A stretch of DNA of 34,390 bases. Origin: Hymenobacter sp. (GTDB lineage: Bacteria; Bacteroidota; Bacteroidia; Cytophagales; Hymenobacteraceae). Location of the stretch: positions 1 to 34,390 of the forward strand of contig JANYFQ010000630.1 in the NCBI GenBank assembly GCA_025362615.1. Direction: 5' to 3'. Shown one piece after another: positions 1 to 10,274 of the stretch; within the stretch, counting starts at the first letter, position 1; the number at the start of each line of letters is the position of its first letter. The notes under the pieces are model-generated. The model had not been told where the DNA came from. It ran no database searches and was given only the letters and a program-made list of their open reading frames with translations. Position numbers and translations under genes: made by a program.

Positions 1-2936
<2,936 letters not shown>

Positions 2937-2963
2937 CCCCAGGCTTTAGTGTTGGTATTTGAC

Positions 2964-2971
2964 CATATTTG
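2964..2971 (+). promoter_or_regulatory. Possible -7 element before the response regulator
   Basis: CATATTTG matches the Bacteroidota -7 consensus TAnnTTTG with one mismatch. It lies 47 bases before the ATG at 3019. No clear TTTG -33 element is present, so the call is weak, and the gene may instead be read through from the kinase. Confidence 0.3.
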
Positions 2972-3018
2972 CACTAAATTTTATTTTCCCTTCGACACCC
3001 TTCTCTTTGCCCGTTGCC

Positions 3019-3408
3019 ATGACTGCCGAAACCACCCCGCAAAAAACCGTCCTCATTGCCGAAGACAGCTCCGTCATCCTCAACCTGACCCGCAAGATTC
3101 TGGAAATGCAGAAGTACAAAATCGTACTTGCCAAGAATGGCGGTGAAGTTCTCAAGCAACTCGAAGCCAACGAGGTAGATTGTGTGCTGATGGACATCAA
3201 CATCCCCGTGAAAGACGGCATGGAATGCACCCGCGACATCCGCGCCCACGCCAACCCGCGCATCAACCAGCTGCCCATCATCGCCATCACCGGCAACGCC
3301 AACAACTACACGATGGACCAGTTCCGCCAGGCCGGCGTGACCGATTACCTGCCCAAACCCCTCGATTTTGATGCCCTCGTGCGCGTGGTGCGCCAGTACG
3401 TGGGGTAG
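3019..3408 (+). CDS. Single-domain response regulator (CheY-like receiver)
   Basis: The protein has 129 residues and is essentially one receiver domain. It begins VLIAEDSS (acidic pocket ED), has phospho-acceptor Asp59 in LMDINIPVKDG, the conserved Thr in AITGNA, and the switch Lys in YLPKPLDF. There is no DNA-binding or enzymatic output domain. I chose the ATG at 3019 because a frame extension back to a TTG at 2959 would add a poor, promoter-like segment. It follows the hybrid kinase directly on the same strand and is probably its phosphorelay partner (inference). A run of T follows the stop, then a long inverted repeat. Confidence 0.9.
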   Translation: MTAETTPQKTVLIAEDSSVILNLTRKILEMQKYKIVLAKNGGEVLKQLEANEVDCVLMDINIPVKDGMECTRDIRAHANPRINQLPIIAITGNANNYTMDQFRQAGVTDYLPKPLDFDALVRVVRQYVG

Positions 3409-3419
3409 GTTTTTTTCCT

Positions 3420-3532
3420 CAATGAGTGAATGAGTAAATGAGCGAGTGAGTGAATTATTAGTTGGCAGTGCTTCAACTTGCGTCACCCAACTATCAATTC
3501 ACTCACTCGCTCATTCACGCATTCACTCATTG
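3420..3532. repeat. Long imperfect inverted repeat A (GAGTGAAT words)
   Basis: Arms 3420-3465 and 3487-3532 are each 46 nt, reverse-complementary with 4 mismatches, around a 21-nt spacer. Each arm is itself built of degenerate tandem words of the type GAGTGAAT/GAGTAAAT. The element begins 12 bases after the response-regulator stop and ends 11 bases before the next ATG, so it fills the gap. Transcribed, it would form a very long hairpin. Confidence 0.9.
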
Positions 3533-3543
3533 ATTCCCAGCGC

Positions 3544-4311
3544 ATGACCGTTACTTTCCTCGGCACCGGCACGTCTTCGGGGGTGCCGATGATTGGCTGC
3601 TCCTGCCCGGTGTGCCGTTCGCTCGACCCGCGCGACCAGCGCCTGCGCTCGGCCGTCCACATCGCCGCCGAAGGCCGCAGCCTGGTGGTGGACACCGGCC
3701 CCGATTTCCGGCAGCAAATGCTCCGCGCCCGCATCCAAAGCCTTGATGCCCTGTTGTTCACTCACGAGCACAAAGACCACACGGCGGGGCTGGACGACGT
3801 GCGGGCCTACAACTTCCGGCAGCGCCAGGCCCTGCCCGTCTTTGCCGAGCTGCGGGTGCTCGAACAACTCCAGCGCGAGTTTGCCTACGTGTTTGCGGCC
3901 CACAAATACCCCGGCGTGCCGCAACTCACGCTGCACCCCATCGAGCGCGACGACGTACCCTTCGACGTGCTGGGCCTGGCCGTGCAGCCGCTGCGGGCCA
4001 TGCACCACAAGCTGCCCGTGCTGGGCTTCCGCCTCGGCGGCTTCGCCTACCTCACCGATGCCAACCACATCGGCCCCGAAACCATGCAGCAGCTGCGCGG
4101 GGCCGACGTGCTGGTGCTCAACGCCCTGCGCCGCGAGCCGCACATCTCGCACTTCACCCTGGCCGAGGCCGTCGCAATCCTGGAAGAATTGCAGCCCAAG
4201 CGGGCATTTCTGACGCACATCAGCCACCAGCTTGGCCCGCACCGCGAGGTGGAGGCCGAGTTGCCGGAGTGGATTCGGTTGGGGTATGATGGGTTGAAAA
4301 TCAGGGTTTGA
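3544..4311 (+). CDS. MBL-fold metallo-hydrolase, PhnP-like
   Basis: The 255-residue protein has a metallo-beta-lactamase fold. It opens with the strand FLGTGTSSGVP, followed by a Cys cluster C19-x-C21-x2-C24 of the kind that binds a structural zinc in PhnP (phosphoribosyl cyclic phosphodiesterase). The active-site motif T-H74-E-H76-K-D78-H79 follows, and later come VVDTGPD, MHHK, LTDANH and THISHQ as further metal-ligand regions. The ATG at 3544 begins the first beta strand, while longer readings would translate repeat A. The substrate cannot be told from sequence. PhnP-like enzymes cleave cyclic phosphodiesters, but no phosphonate (phn) genes are nearby, so phosphonate use is not supported. 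Confidence 0.88.
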   Translation: MTVTFLGTGTSSGVPMIGCSCPVCRSLDPRDQRLRSAVHIAAEGRSLVVDTGPDFRQQMLRARIQSLDALLFTHEHKDHTAGLDDVRAYNFRQRQALPVFAELRVLEQLQREFAYVFAAHKYPGVPQLTLHPIERDDVPFDVLGLAVQPLRAMHHKLPVLGFRLGGFAYLTDANHIGPETMQQLRGADVLVLNALRREPHISHFTLAEAVAILEELQPKRAFLTHISHQLGPHREVEAELPEWIRLGYDGLKIRV

Positions 4312-4312
4312 A

Positions 4313-4404
4313 TGTTTCTGGTTGCCTGTTGCTTGTTTCTGGTTGAAAACGCACGCCAGCATTGCCCCTTTCAACCAGAAACGAGCAACAAGCAACCAGA
4401 AACA
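4313..4404. repeat. Long imperfect inverted repeat B (GTTTCTGGTTG words)
   Basis: Arms 4313-4348 and 4369-4404 are 36 nt each, reverse-complementary with 2 mismatches, with a 20-nt spacer. Within each arm the word GTTTCTGGTTG occurs twice around CCTGTTGCTT or a close variant. The element starts 1 base after the stop of the metallo-hydrolase and ends 10 bases before the ATG of the NFACT gene. One related arm recurs at 27604-27637. Confidence 0.92.
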
Positions 4405-4414
4405 CCGTCACTCC

Positions 4415-5980
4415 ATGCACACCAACTACTATTTCCTGCGCCAACTGGCCCCTGCCCTCACGGCCCAACTGGCCGGCTACCGCGTGGCCGTGTGCTTTTC
4501 GCAGGAGAAAGACGAGCTGGTAGTGGGCCTTACCAACGGCGGACGCGAGTTCTGGCTCAAAGCCCAGTTAGGGGCCAATTTTCCGGCCCTGGCGCTGCCT
4601 GAAACCTTCCAGCGCGCCCGTAGCAACTCGGTCGATTTGTTTCCCGATTTGCTGGGCCAGCAGGTCGAAACCGTGGTGCCTTGGCCCCAGGACCGGGTGC
4701 TGCAAGTCAATTTCAGGAGCGGAGCGCGGCTCGTTTTCAAACTCTACGGCCCCCGCCCCAACGCCATTTTTCGGCTCGCGCCGGACGGCCCCGCCCAGCT
4801 TTTTCAGCAAAAGCTGACCGCCGATGCCGACCTGCGCCCGCTGACTGCCCCGCCCCTGCCAGCGCCCGGCAAAGTGGCTGCACCCTTGGCCGATGTGCCC
4901 CTGCGCTACCTCCGCGCCCACGGCTACGACGCGGCTGCGCCCGAAGCCCAAACCCGGCAACTCAACCAACTGCTGGCCCAGCTCGAAACGCCCGCCCACT
5001 ACTACCTCATCCAGCTCGACGGCCGCACCCGCCTGAGCCTGCTGCCGCTGGGCGAAACCCTCGAAACGCTGCCCGGCACCGACCCCATCGCCGCGCTGCG
5101 CCGCTTCGTGCCGCTGGCCCTGGGCCGCCGCGCCCTCGAAACTGAAACCCGCCAATTGCGCCTGGCCCTGGAGCGCCGCGCCGCCGAAGCCAGCACTACG
5201 GCCGCCCACACCCAACGCCGCCTCCACGCCTTGGCCCACGAAGCCGGCTACCGCCACACCGCCGACCTGCTGCTGGCCAACCTGCACGAAATACCGCCCG
5301 GCGCGGCCGAAATTGAAGTGCTCGATTACCTCTCCGGTGAGCTGCGAACTATCAAACTAAAACCCACCGAAAAGCCCCAGCGTACCGCCGAAAACCTTTA
5401 CCGCAAGGCCAAAAACCAGCAAATCGAGGAGCGCGAACTGGCCGCCCGCCTCGCCCGCCGCGAAGCCGACGCTTTCTTCGCCCTCGAACGCCTCGAAGAA
5501 CTCGCCGCCGACCCCGCCCTGGCCGACCTGCGCGGCCTCCGCACCTGGCGCAAGCTCCACGGCCTCGACCCCGCCCAGGCTGCCGCCAAAGCCGGCACCG
5601 AGCTGCCCTTCAAGGTGTTTGAAGACCGGGGCTTTACGATTTTGGTGGGCCGCAACGCCCAGAACAACGACTTGCTCACCCAGAAATACGCCCACAAAGA
5701 CGACCTCTGGCTGCACGCCAAAGACGTGGCCGGCTCGCACGTCGTCGTCCGGCATCGCGCCGGGCAGGCCGTGCCCGCGCCCGTGATAGAGCACGCCGCC
5801 CAGCTCGCCGCTTGGTACTCCAAGCGCCAGAACGACTCGCTGTGCCCGGTCATCATCACGCCCAAAAAGTTTGTCCGCAAGCCCAAGGGTGCCCGCCCCG
5901 GCCAGGTAAAAGTGGAGCGCGAAGACGTGCTGCTCGTGCGCCCCGCCAACCCCTTCGAGCGCGAGTCGGGCGGCGCATAA
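4415..5980 (+). CDS. rqcH: NFACT-family ribosome quality-control protein (RqcH-like)
   Basis: The 521-residue protein has the RqcH/Rqc2/Tae2 layout. An NFACT-N-type domain (about 1-190) contains an Asp-Arg pair at 93-94, at the position expected for the tRNA-contacting DR motif of RqcH. A charged helical coiled-coil region follows (about 250-400, many ERR/EAD heptads). The C-terminal NFACT-R (DUF814) domain (about 405-510) includes GRNAQNNDLLTQK, DLWLHAKDVAGSHVVV and PKKFVRKPKGARPGQV. RqcH binds obstructed 50S subunits with peptidyl-tRNA and directs C-terminal alanine tailing. The ATG at 4415 is preferred because the in-frame extension upstream reads through repeat B. rsmG follows 25 bases later, which suggests a translation-related operon. 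Confidence 0.88.
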   Translation: MHTNYYFLRQLAPALTAQLAGYRVAVCFSQEKDELVVGLTNGGREFWLKAQLGANFPALALPETFQRARSNSVDLFPDLLGQQVETVVPWPQDRVLQVNFRSGARLVFKLYGPRPNAIFRLAPDGPAQLFQQKLTADADLRPLTAPPLPAPGKVAAPLADVPLRYLRAHGYDAAAPEAQTRQLNQLLAQLETPAHYYLIQLDGRTRLSLLPLGETLETLPGTDPIAALRRFVPLALGRRALETETRQLRLALERRAAEASTTAAHTQRRLHALAHEAGYRHTADLLLANLHEIPPGAAEIEVLDYLSGELRTIKLKPTEKPQRTAENLYRKAKNQQIEERELAARLARREADAFFALERLEELAADPALADLRGLRTWRKLHGLDPAQAAAKAGTELPFKVFEDRGFTILVGRNAQNNDLLTQKYAHKDDLWLHAKDVAGSHVVVRHRAGQAVPAPVIEHAAQLAAWYSKRQNDSLCPVIITPKKFVRKPKGARPGQVKVEREDVLLVRPANPFERESGGA

Positions 5981-6005
5981 GCCGCCCGCGCCGTTGCTTT
6001 GCACC

Positions 6006-6635
6006 ATGAACCCCCCCGCCCACGCCCTGCTCCTGCACTACTTCCCGGCCCTCACCCCGGCCCAGCTCCGCCAGTTTGCGCTCTTTGAAACCGAGTTTCG
6101 CGCCATCAACGAGCAAGTGAACCTGGTGGCCCGGCCCGACATCGACAACCTGGTCGAGCGCCACCTCCTGCACTCGCTGGCCATTGCCAAAGTGGTGCAA
6201 TTTCCGCCCGGCAGCGCCGTGCTCGACGTGGGCACCGGCGGCGGCCTGCCCGGCCTGCCCCTGGCTATCCTGTTTCCCGAAGTGCAGTTCCGGCTCGTGG
6301 ACAGCATCGGTAAAAAAATCCGTGCCGTGCAGTTCCTCGCCGGGGTCCTGGGCCTCGACAACGTGGTGGCCGAGCAAATCCGGGCCGAACAGGTGCGCCA
6401 CAAATTCGATTTCGTCGTCAGCCGCGCCGTCACCCGCCTCGCCGCCTTCCACCCCTGGGTTGCCAAAAGCTACAAGCCCCGCCCCGCCGCCGGGGCCGGC
6501 CTCTACGCCCTCAAAGGCGGCGACCTGACCGAAGAAATCGCCGAAGCTGGCCTGAAAACGAAGGTTTTTGAGTTAAATAAATTTTTCCAGGAAGAATTTT
6601 TTGAAACCAAAAAAGTAGTGTTCGTCCCAGTGTAA
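6006..6635 (+). CDS. rsmG: 16S rRNA (guanine527-N7)-methyltransferase RsmG
   Basis: The 209-residue length is normal for the family. Residues NLVERHLLHSL precede the SAM-binding motif VLDVGTGGGLPGLPLAI, followed by FRLVDSIGKKIRAVQFL and the SRAV motif (FDFVVSRAVTRLAAF), all typical of RsmG/GidB. It methylates N7 of G527 in 16S rRNA using S-adenosylmethionine in the cytoplasm. The last part of the gene (about 6555-6620) is noticeably more AT-rich than the rest. The gene lies 25 bases after rqcH on the same strand, and its stop faces the stop of a minus-strand lipoprotein gene 18 bases away. Confidence 0.95.
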   Translation: MNPPAHALLLHYFPALTPAQLRQFALFETEFRAINEQVNLVARPDIDNLVERHLLHSLAIAKVVQFPPGSAVLDVGTGGGLPGLPLAILFPEVQFRLVDSIGKKIRAVQFLAGVLGLDNVVAEQIRAEQVRHKFDFVVSRAVTRLAAFHPWVAKSYKPRPAAGAGLYALKGGDLTEEIAEAGLKTKVFELNKFFQEEFFETKKVVFVPV

Positions 6636-6638
6636 CGC

Positions 6639-6653
6639 GGGTTTGTCGAACCC
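6639..6653. terminator. Short hairpin between convergent genes
   Basis: GGGTT-N5-AACCC lies in the 18-base gap between the stops of rsmG and the minus-strand lipoprotein. The surrounding CGCGGGTTT resembles the hairpin that flanks the hydrolase gene at 8524 and 9632. A terminator role is inferred from position only. Confidence 0.35.
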
Positions 6654-8366
6654 CTACCGCTTTTCAGAAATTGAATAAAGCGCGTAGCTGTTCTGGGACA
6701 ACGGGTTGTTGGTGCGAAACCGATAGTTCGTCTGGGTCACACGGCCCCGGTGCGACCATGTGCTGTAGTATGAAGTGGGACCAAAGCGCAGGTAGTACCC
6801 CGAAGTGCCTCCGCCACTCACTTCCCACGTCACTGCCATTGGTGGATTGAACGTGGCCACCGCCGCACCACAGCCAGTGGGGGTAGGAGCCTGACAGCTA
6901 GAAATCCAGCGACCCGTGCCATTGGGGGCCAATTCAAAAACGTCGTAGCCGAAGCTGGTGTTAGTACCAGGGCCCGACCACACCATTTTAACATCCCAAG
7001 TGCCAACCACCGCATTCCGGAAGTATGCTAGTGAGTCATTCGGCACAAACTCGGCATTCACTCGCTGCGTGACGCTAATTCCCAACGCCGTATTATCGTA
7101 AGTGGCATCCATTGTGAAAGGCGTTCGGGTGGTGATGGTGCTCGTGGCCCGCAACGTAAGCGTGTTGTTGATGGCCGTTGCCACCACGCTGATGGCCGAA
7201 TTGGACACGTTGCGAATCCGCACCAGATTGGCCGACAGGGCTTTATTGCGACGAGCCACCGCGTCCTTCAGCGGCGTAACGTAAGGGGCCAGCGCGTTGC
7301 TGCCGCTGCCGAACCACGAGCGGACCCGGTTGTAACCGTCGATGAAGGCTTGGTTGAGGCTTTGCAGGCGCTCCAACGACGAGAAAATGCGGCCCAGCAA
7401 GGCCGAAGCCCGCGCATCGGCCGAGGCCATGCGCCGGCCCACCGCCGATACCGTGGCATTGGCCGTGCTGCCGTTCGAAAACGTGAACGGTGCCCCGCTG
7501 CCGGGGCTGCCGGTCAGGTTCAGGCTGGCTACCAAATCGAAACGGTTTGCCAGTTCCTCAATAAGTTTGGTGGCCTGGGCTAACTGGTAAACGGCCGCCG
7601 CTGCCGCCGCCACCGCCACGATTTTGGTGTAAAAACCTTCGGGTGCTTTGATGGCAAAGGCAAACAAGCCCACGCACGATACCGTAGTTACCATGTGGTC
7701 CACAAACAGTTGCCCGACGACGATGAAGGCATCAGCCGGGTCGCCGGTAAGGCGGCGCGGGGGCAGGGCGGCAAAGTCCACAGCCTCGAACGACATCTTT
7801 TGCAGCGCATAGGCGGCCTCCAGTTTCTCGCTGGCCGATAGGCTGGTTTGCAGCGTCCCAAAAGTTTGCTGCAAGCTGCGAAGCAGGGTCACGTTTTGGG
7901 CCGCTGTGGGCGAGAGCGTGTCCTGCCCCATCGCCGCGAGACGGGTCACGGCGGTGGTCAGCCGGGCATTGAAGGTGGTGAAAACCTGGTCAGGGTCCTG
8001 AATCGGGGCATAGGCACTCATCGTTAAGCTCGGCGGAGCCTGCACCCCCACCGCTGTCAGGTCGAGGACTAGGGCACCGGCGGGCAGCACGGGCACCACA
8101 AAAACGGCCTGCCTGATGTCGGTCTTGACCAGTTGCAGGCGGCGGCCCCCCACACCAATTTCCCAACTCTGGATGGCATCCAGGTCTACAGAAGTCGTCA
8201 CGACTACCATATCGCCCGGCGTCACCGCGCTTTTGTCCAGCGTAGCCGTGCGGGAAGTAATTGGTATCACTGGGGTAGTGGGTTGCTCGACTTCTTTTTT
8301 GCAACCGGGGGTAATCAAAGCCACAATGAGCAGCAGGGCAAACAGCAGGCAGGAAAATTTTGACAT
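6654..8366 (-). CDS. Large lipoprotein of unknown function with C-terminal lipocalin-like region
   Basis: The 570-residue protein begins MSKFSCLLFALLLIVALITPGCKKE: a lipoprotein signal peptide with the acceptor Cys at residue 22 and a charged start to the mature protein. The ATG at 8366 fits this signal, and a longer reading adds nothing signal-like. The middle is rich in Ala and helical, with a hydrophobic stretch (TKIVAVAAAAAAVYQLA) around residues 250-265. The end, NAVVGTWDVKMVWSG to the C-terminus, resembles the lipocalin-like beta domains of Bacteroidota lipoproteins (VGTW start, strands, Cys pair). I do not recognise a specific family. It stands alone: a -7 element lies about 63 bases upstream, and rsmG converges on it. 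Confidence 0.75.
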   Translation of the reverse strand: MSKFSCLLFALLLIVALITPGCKKEVEQPTTPVIPITSRTATLDKSAVTPGDMVVVTTSVDLDAIQSWEIGVGGRRLQLVKTDIRQAVFVVPVLPAGALVLDLTAVGVQAPPSLTMSAYAPIQDPDQVFTTFNARLTTAVTRLAAMGQDTLSPTAAQNVTLLRSLQQTFGTLQTSLSASEKLEAAYALQKMSFEAVDFAALPPRRLTGDPADAFIVVGQLFVDHMVTTVSCVGLFAFAIKAPEGFYTKIVAVAAAAAAVYQLAQATKLIEELANRFDLVASLNLTGSPGSGAPFTFSNGSTANATVSAVGRRMASADARASALLGRIFSSLERLQSLNQAFIDGYNRVRSWFGSGSNALAPYVTPLKDAVARRNKALSANLVRIRNVSNSAISVVATAINNTLTLRATSTITTRTPFTMDATYDNTALGISVTQRVNAEFVPNDSLAYFRNAVVGTWDVKMVWSGPGTNTSFGYDVFELAPNGTGRWISSCQAPTPTGCGAAVATFNPPMAVTWEVSGGGTSGYYLRFGPTSYYSTWSHRGRVTQTNYRFRTNNPLSQNSYALYSISEKR

Positions 8367-8428
8367 GGCAAACGACAGGCAAGCGGTGTGCAGCACCGGG
8401 CCAACCCCGGCGGCTGAAAATGCCAGCA

Positions 8429-8436
8429 CAAAAGTA
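8429..8436 (-). promoter_or_regulatory. -7 element for the lipoprotein gene
   Basis: On the minus strand the sequence is TACTTTTG, a full match to TAnnTTTG, 62 bases before the ATG at 8366. A TTTG lies 16 bases further upstream (8453-8456), inside the hairpin at 8444-8490, so terminator and promoter are interleaved. Confidence 0.5.
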
Positions 8437-8443
8437 GGGAAGT

Positions 8444-8490
8444 GGTTTACCCCAAAAAATACCTGCTTCTGGGTATTTTTGGGGTAAACC
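8444..8490 (-). terminator. Strong hairpin terminator after the YheT-like gene
   Basis: The arms GGTTTACCCCAAAAAATACC and its near-perfect complement (one A/T base fewer) surround an 8-base loop. The stem of about 19 bp carries A/T runs in the middle and lies 53 bases past the stop of the minus-strand hydrolase gene. It is also immediately upstream of the lipoprotein promoter. Confidence 0.7.
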
Positions 8491-8523
8491 GCTTTTTAAC
8501 GCCTGCCCATATGTTCTTCAAAT

Positions 8524-8545
8524 CGCGGGTTGAAAACCCGCGCTA
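8524..8545 (-). repeat. Hairpin repeat F, copy at the 3' end of the hydrolase gene
   Basis: This 22-nt element (core CGCGGGTT-TTC-AACCCGCG on the minus strand) contains the TAG stop codon of the hydrolase gene. An inverted-orientation copy with one mismatch lies at 9632-9653 and a partial one at 9601-9619, so the gene is bracketed by copies. Confidence 0.7.
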
Positions 8546-9529
8546 CCCCGGCGTTTCGCGGGTCAGAAAATCCACCGCCCGCCGCTCGGAGTAGTACGGC
8601 CCATCCGGCAGCCCTTCGGCGAAGCCAACGTGCCCGCCACCGGCCGGAATTTCCAGAAAAAACGCGGCCGATGCCTCCGCTGCTGCCACGGGGTAGCAGG
8701 TGCCGGGCAGAAACGGGTCGTTGGCGGCATTCACCAGCAGCGTGGGTATCTCAATAGCGGCCAGATACTGCCCCGAGCTGGCGTGGGCGTAGTACGCCTC
8801 GGCCGAGGCGAAGCCGTGCATGGGAGCCGTATAGCGGTCGTCAAAATCAGGGAAATTACGCAGTTCCTCCAGCCCCGTCAGGTCCACGTCGGCCGGGTGA
8901 ACGCCGGCTTTGGCCCGCACCTTCAGCCGCAGTGTTTTGAGAAAGCGCCGCATATACACTTGGTTTTGTAGCCGCCCGATATGTACGGCGCTGCTTTTGA
9001 GGTCGGTAGGGGTTGAAAACACCACGGCCCGCTGCACCTGAGGCGGCACCAGGGCCGGGTTTTCGCCCAAAAACTTGAGCGTCACGTTGCCGCCCGCCGA
9101 GAAGCCCACCAGAAACACGCGCTCGTAGCAGCCGGCGGCCAGGGCGTGGCCCAGCACCTGGGTCAGGTCGCCGGTGTCGCCGAGGTGGTAGGAGCGGAGC
9201 AGGCGGTTGGCCTCGCCGCCGCAGGAGCGGTAATTCCAGGCCAGGGCATCAAAACCCGCGTCGTTGAGCGCCCGCACCATGCCCCGAATGTAGGCCCGGT
9301 GGGTGTCGCCCTCAAGGCCGTGCGAGATGATAGCCAATGCATTAACCCGCCGGTGGGCGGGCAGCCGCGACCAGTCCAGGTCCAGAAAATCGCCGTCGGG
9401 CAGCTCCAGCCGCTCGCGCTCGTAAGCCACCGCCGGGCCGCTGCGCCACAGCCCCGGCACAATGGTTTGGGCATGGCCGTTGAGTTGATAAAACGGCGGC
9501 TGAAACGAGGAAGCAGCAACGAGTGGCAT
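8543..9529 (-). CDS. Alpha/beta hydrolase, YheT family
   Basis: The 328-residue length is typical of the YheT/ABHD1 family. It starts with the FxPPFYQLNGHAQTIVPGLWR pattern usual in that family, then IISHGLEGDTHRAYIRGM. The nucleophile elbow is G-F-S144-A-G-G-N, with Asp271 in NAANDPFLP and His300 in GGGHVGF forming the likely catalytic triad. There is no signal peptide, so it should be cytosolic. Family members are esterase-like with poorly known substrates. The gene stands alone, flanked by inverted copies of repeat F; no clear -7 element is visible upstream. Confidence 0.9.
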   Translation of the reverse strand: MPLVAASSFQPPFYQLNGHAQTIVPGLWRSGPAVAYERERLELPDGDFLDLDWSRLPAHRRVNALAIISHGLEGDTHRAYIRGMVRALNDAGFDALAWNYRSCGGEANRLLRSYHLGDTGDLTQVLGHALAAGCYERVFLVGFSAGGNVTLKFLGENPALVPPQVQRAVVFSTPTDLKSSAVHIGRLQNQVYMRRFLKTLRLKVRAKAGVHPADVDLTGLEELRNFPDFDDRYTAPMHGFASAEAYYAHASSGQYLAAIEIPTLLVNAANDPFLPGTCYPVAAAEASAAFFLEIPAGGGHVGFAEGLPDGPYYSERRAVDFLTRETPG

Positions 9530-9600
9530 AAGCAGGAACGAATAGAGAGGGCAGAACCAACCGTAAAGTTCGGAAGTATTCGGCTTGCATACTAAAAAGC

Positions 9601-9653
9601 AGCGCGGGTTTTCAGCTCGTCAGGCAGGATGTAGCGCGGGTTTTCAACCCGTG
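9601..9653 (+). repeat. Hairpin repeat F, one partial and one full copy upstream of the hydrolase gene
   Basis: Copies of GCGCGGGTTTTCA occur at 9601-9619 (partial) and 9632-9653 (full, 22 nt). The full copy matches the complement of 8524-8545 except at one base. They sit between the divergent starts of the hydrolase gene and rpsT. Confidence 0.7.
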
Positions 9654-9696
9654 CAGCCAGAAGTAGTAGGCGCTACTAAATTTTTTTCTGTCACCG

Positions 9697-9727
9697 TTTG
9701 CACCGCTCAAATCTTTGCGTACCTTTG
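9697..9727 (+). promoter_or_regulatory. rpsT promoter (Bacteroidota sigma factor type)
   Basis: A -33 TTTG at 9697-9700 and a -7 TACCTTTG at 9720-9727 are separated by 19 bases, a textbook fit to the Bacteroidota housekeeping promoter. The predicted start of transcription lies near 9732, giving a leader of about 45 bases. Confidence 0.8.
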
Positions 9728-9777
9728 CACTCCCAAACGACGAAACAACGGCCCCAGCGCCGACGCGATACCCACTC

Positions 9778-10029
9778 ATGGCAAACCACAAATCGGCCCT
9801 CAAACGCATCCGCAGCAACGAAGCCAAGCGCGTATTGAACCGTTACCAGCACAAATCGACCCGCACAGCCATCAAAAAGCTGCGCCTCACCACCGACAAA
9901 ACTTCTGCTCAAACGCAATTAGTAAAAGTCACGTCGATGCTCGACCGCTTGGCCAAAAAGAACATCATCCACAAAAACAAAGCTGCTAATAACAAAAGCA
10001 AGCTGACAAAACTCGTCAACGCGCTTTAG
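9778..10029 (+). CDS. rpsT: 30S ribosomal protein S20
   Basis: The 83-residue, very basic protein starts MANHKSALKRIRSNEAKRVLNRYQHKSTRTAIKKL, the standard S20 N-terminus, and ends with KNKAANNKSKLTKLVNAL. It binds the 5' domain of 16S rRNA during 30S assembly. Residue count and helical pattern match the family. It is a single-gene unit with its own strong promoter and a perfect 16-bp terminator stem downstream. Confidence 0.97.
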   Translation: MANHKSALKRIRSNEAKRVLNRYQHKSTRTAIKKLRLTTDKTSAQTQLVKVTSMLDRLAKKNIIHKNKAANNKSKLTKLVNAL

Positions 10030-10044
10030 TGCGAGACGAGTTTA

Positions 10045-10082
10045 GGAGGGCCAGACTGCGCCGCCCCAAGGTCTGGTCCTCC
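10045..10082 (+). terminator. Hairpin downstream of rpsT
   Basis: GGAGGGCCAGAC pairs with GTCTGGTCCTCC (one G-T pair) around a 14-base loop, 15 bases past the rpsT stop. It forms a double-hairpin end with the next stem. Confidence 0.55.
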
Positions 10083-10093
10083 GCTCTACACCG

Positions 10094-10126
10094 AATTGCC
10101 CCGTTCCAAGTTGGAACGGGGCAATT
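10094..10126 (+). terminator. rpsT terminator stem
   Basis: AATTGCCCCGTTCCAA is followed after one base by its exact reverse complement: a perfect 16-bp palindrome flanked by A/T bases, with TTTGCG after it. It is the strongest terminator-like structure in this gap. The remaining bases to 10274 hold no gene. They contain two copies of GCTCGTCAGCC (about 10172 and 10229) and inverted GCATTGGC words (about 10152 and 10253), of unknown meaning. Confidence 0.7.
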
Positions 10127-10274
10127 TGCGTTTCTGGAGGTAACATTGAAGCATTGGCGTTGTAAGGGAAATCAAGGCTCGTCAGCCTAATGCTTGCACC
10201 AATGATAAATAGAATTACGAATGTTCAGCCCATGCTCGTCAGCCCCTGTAATGCCAATGCAATCTTGTGTGCAG

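Noticed and set aside
3420..3532. CRISPR array at the tandem-word repeats
   Set aside because: Words are short, degenerate and arranged as two complementary arms; there are no regular repeat-spacer units and no cas genes.
3523..4395. Minus-strand open frame (290 codons) opposite the metallo-hydrolase
   Set aside because: Shadow of a gene with intact zinc-binding motifs; no protein-like features.
10045..10126. tRNA or small RNA gene after rpsT
   Set aside because: Only two simple hairpins are present; no cloverleaf, T-loop GTTCRAAT or CCA end could be found.
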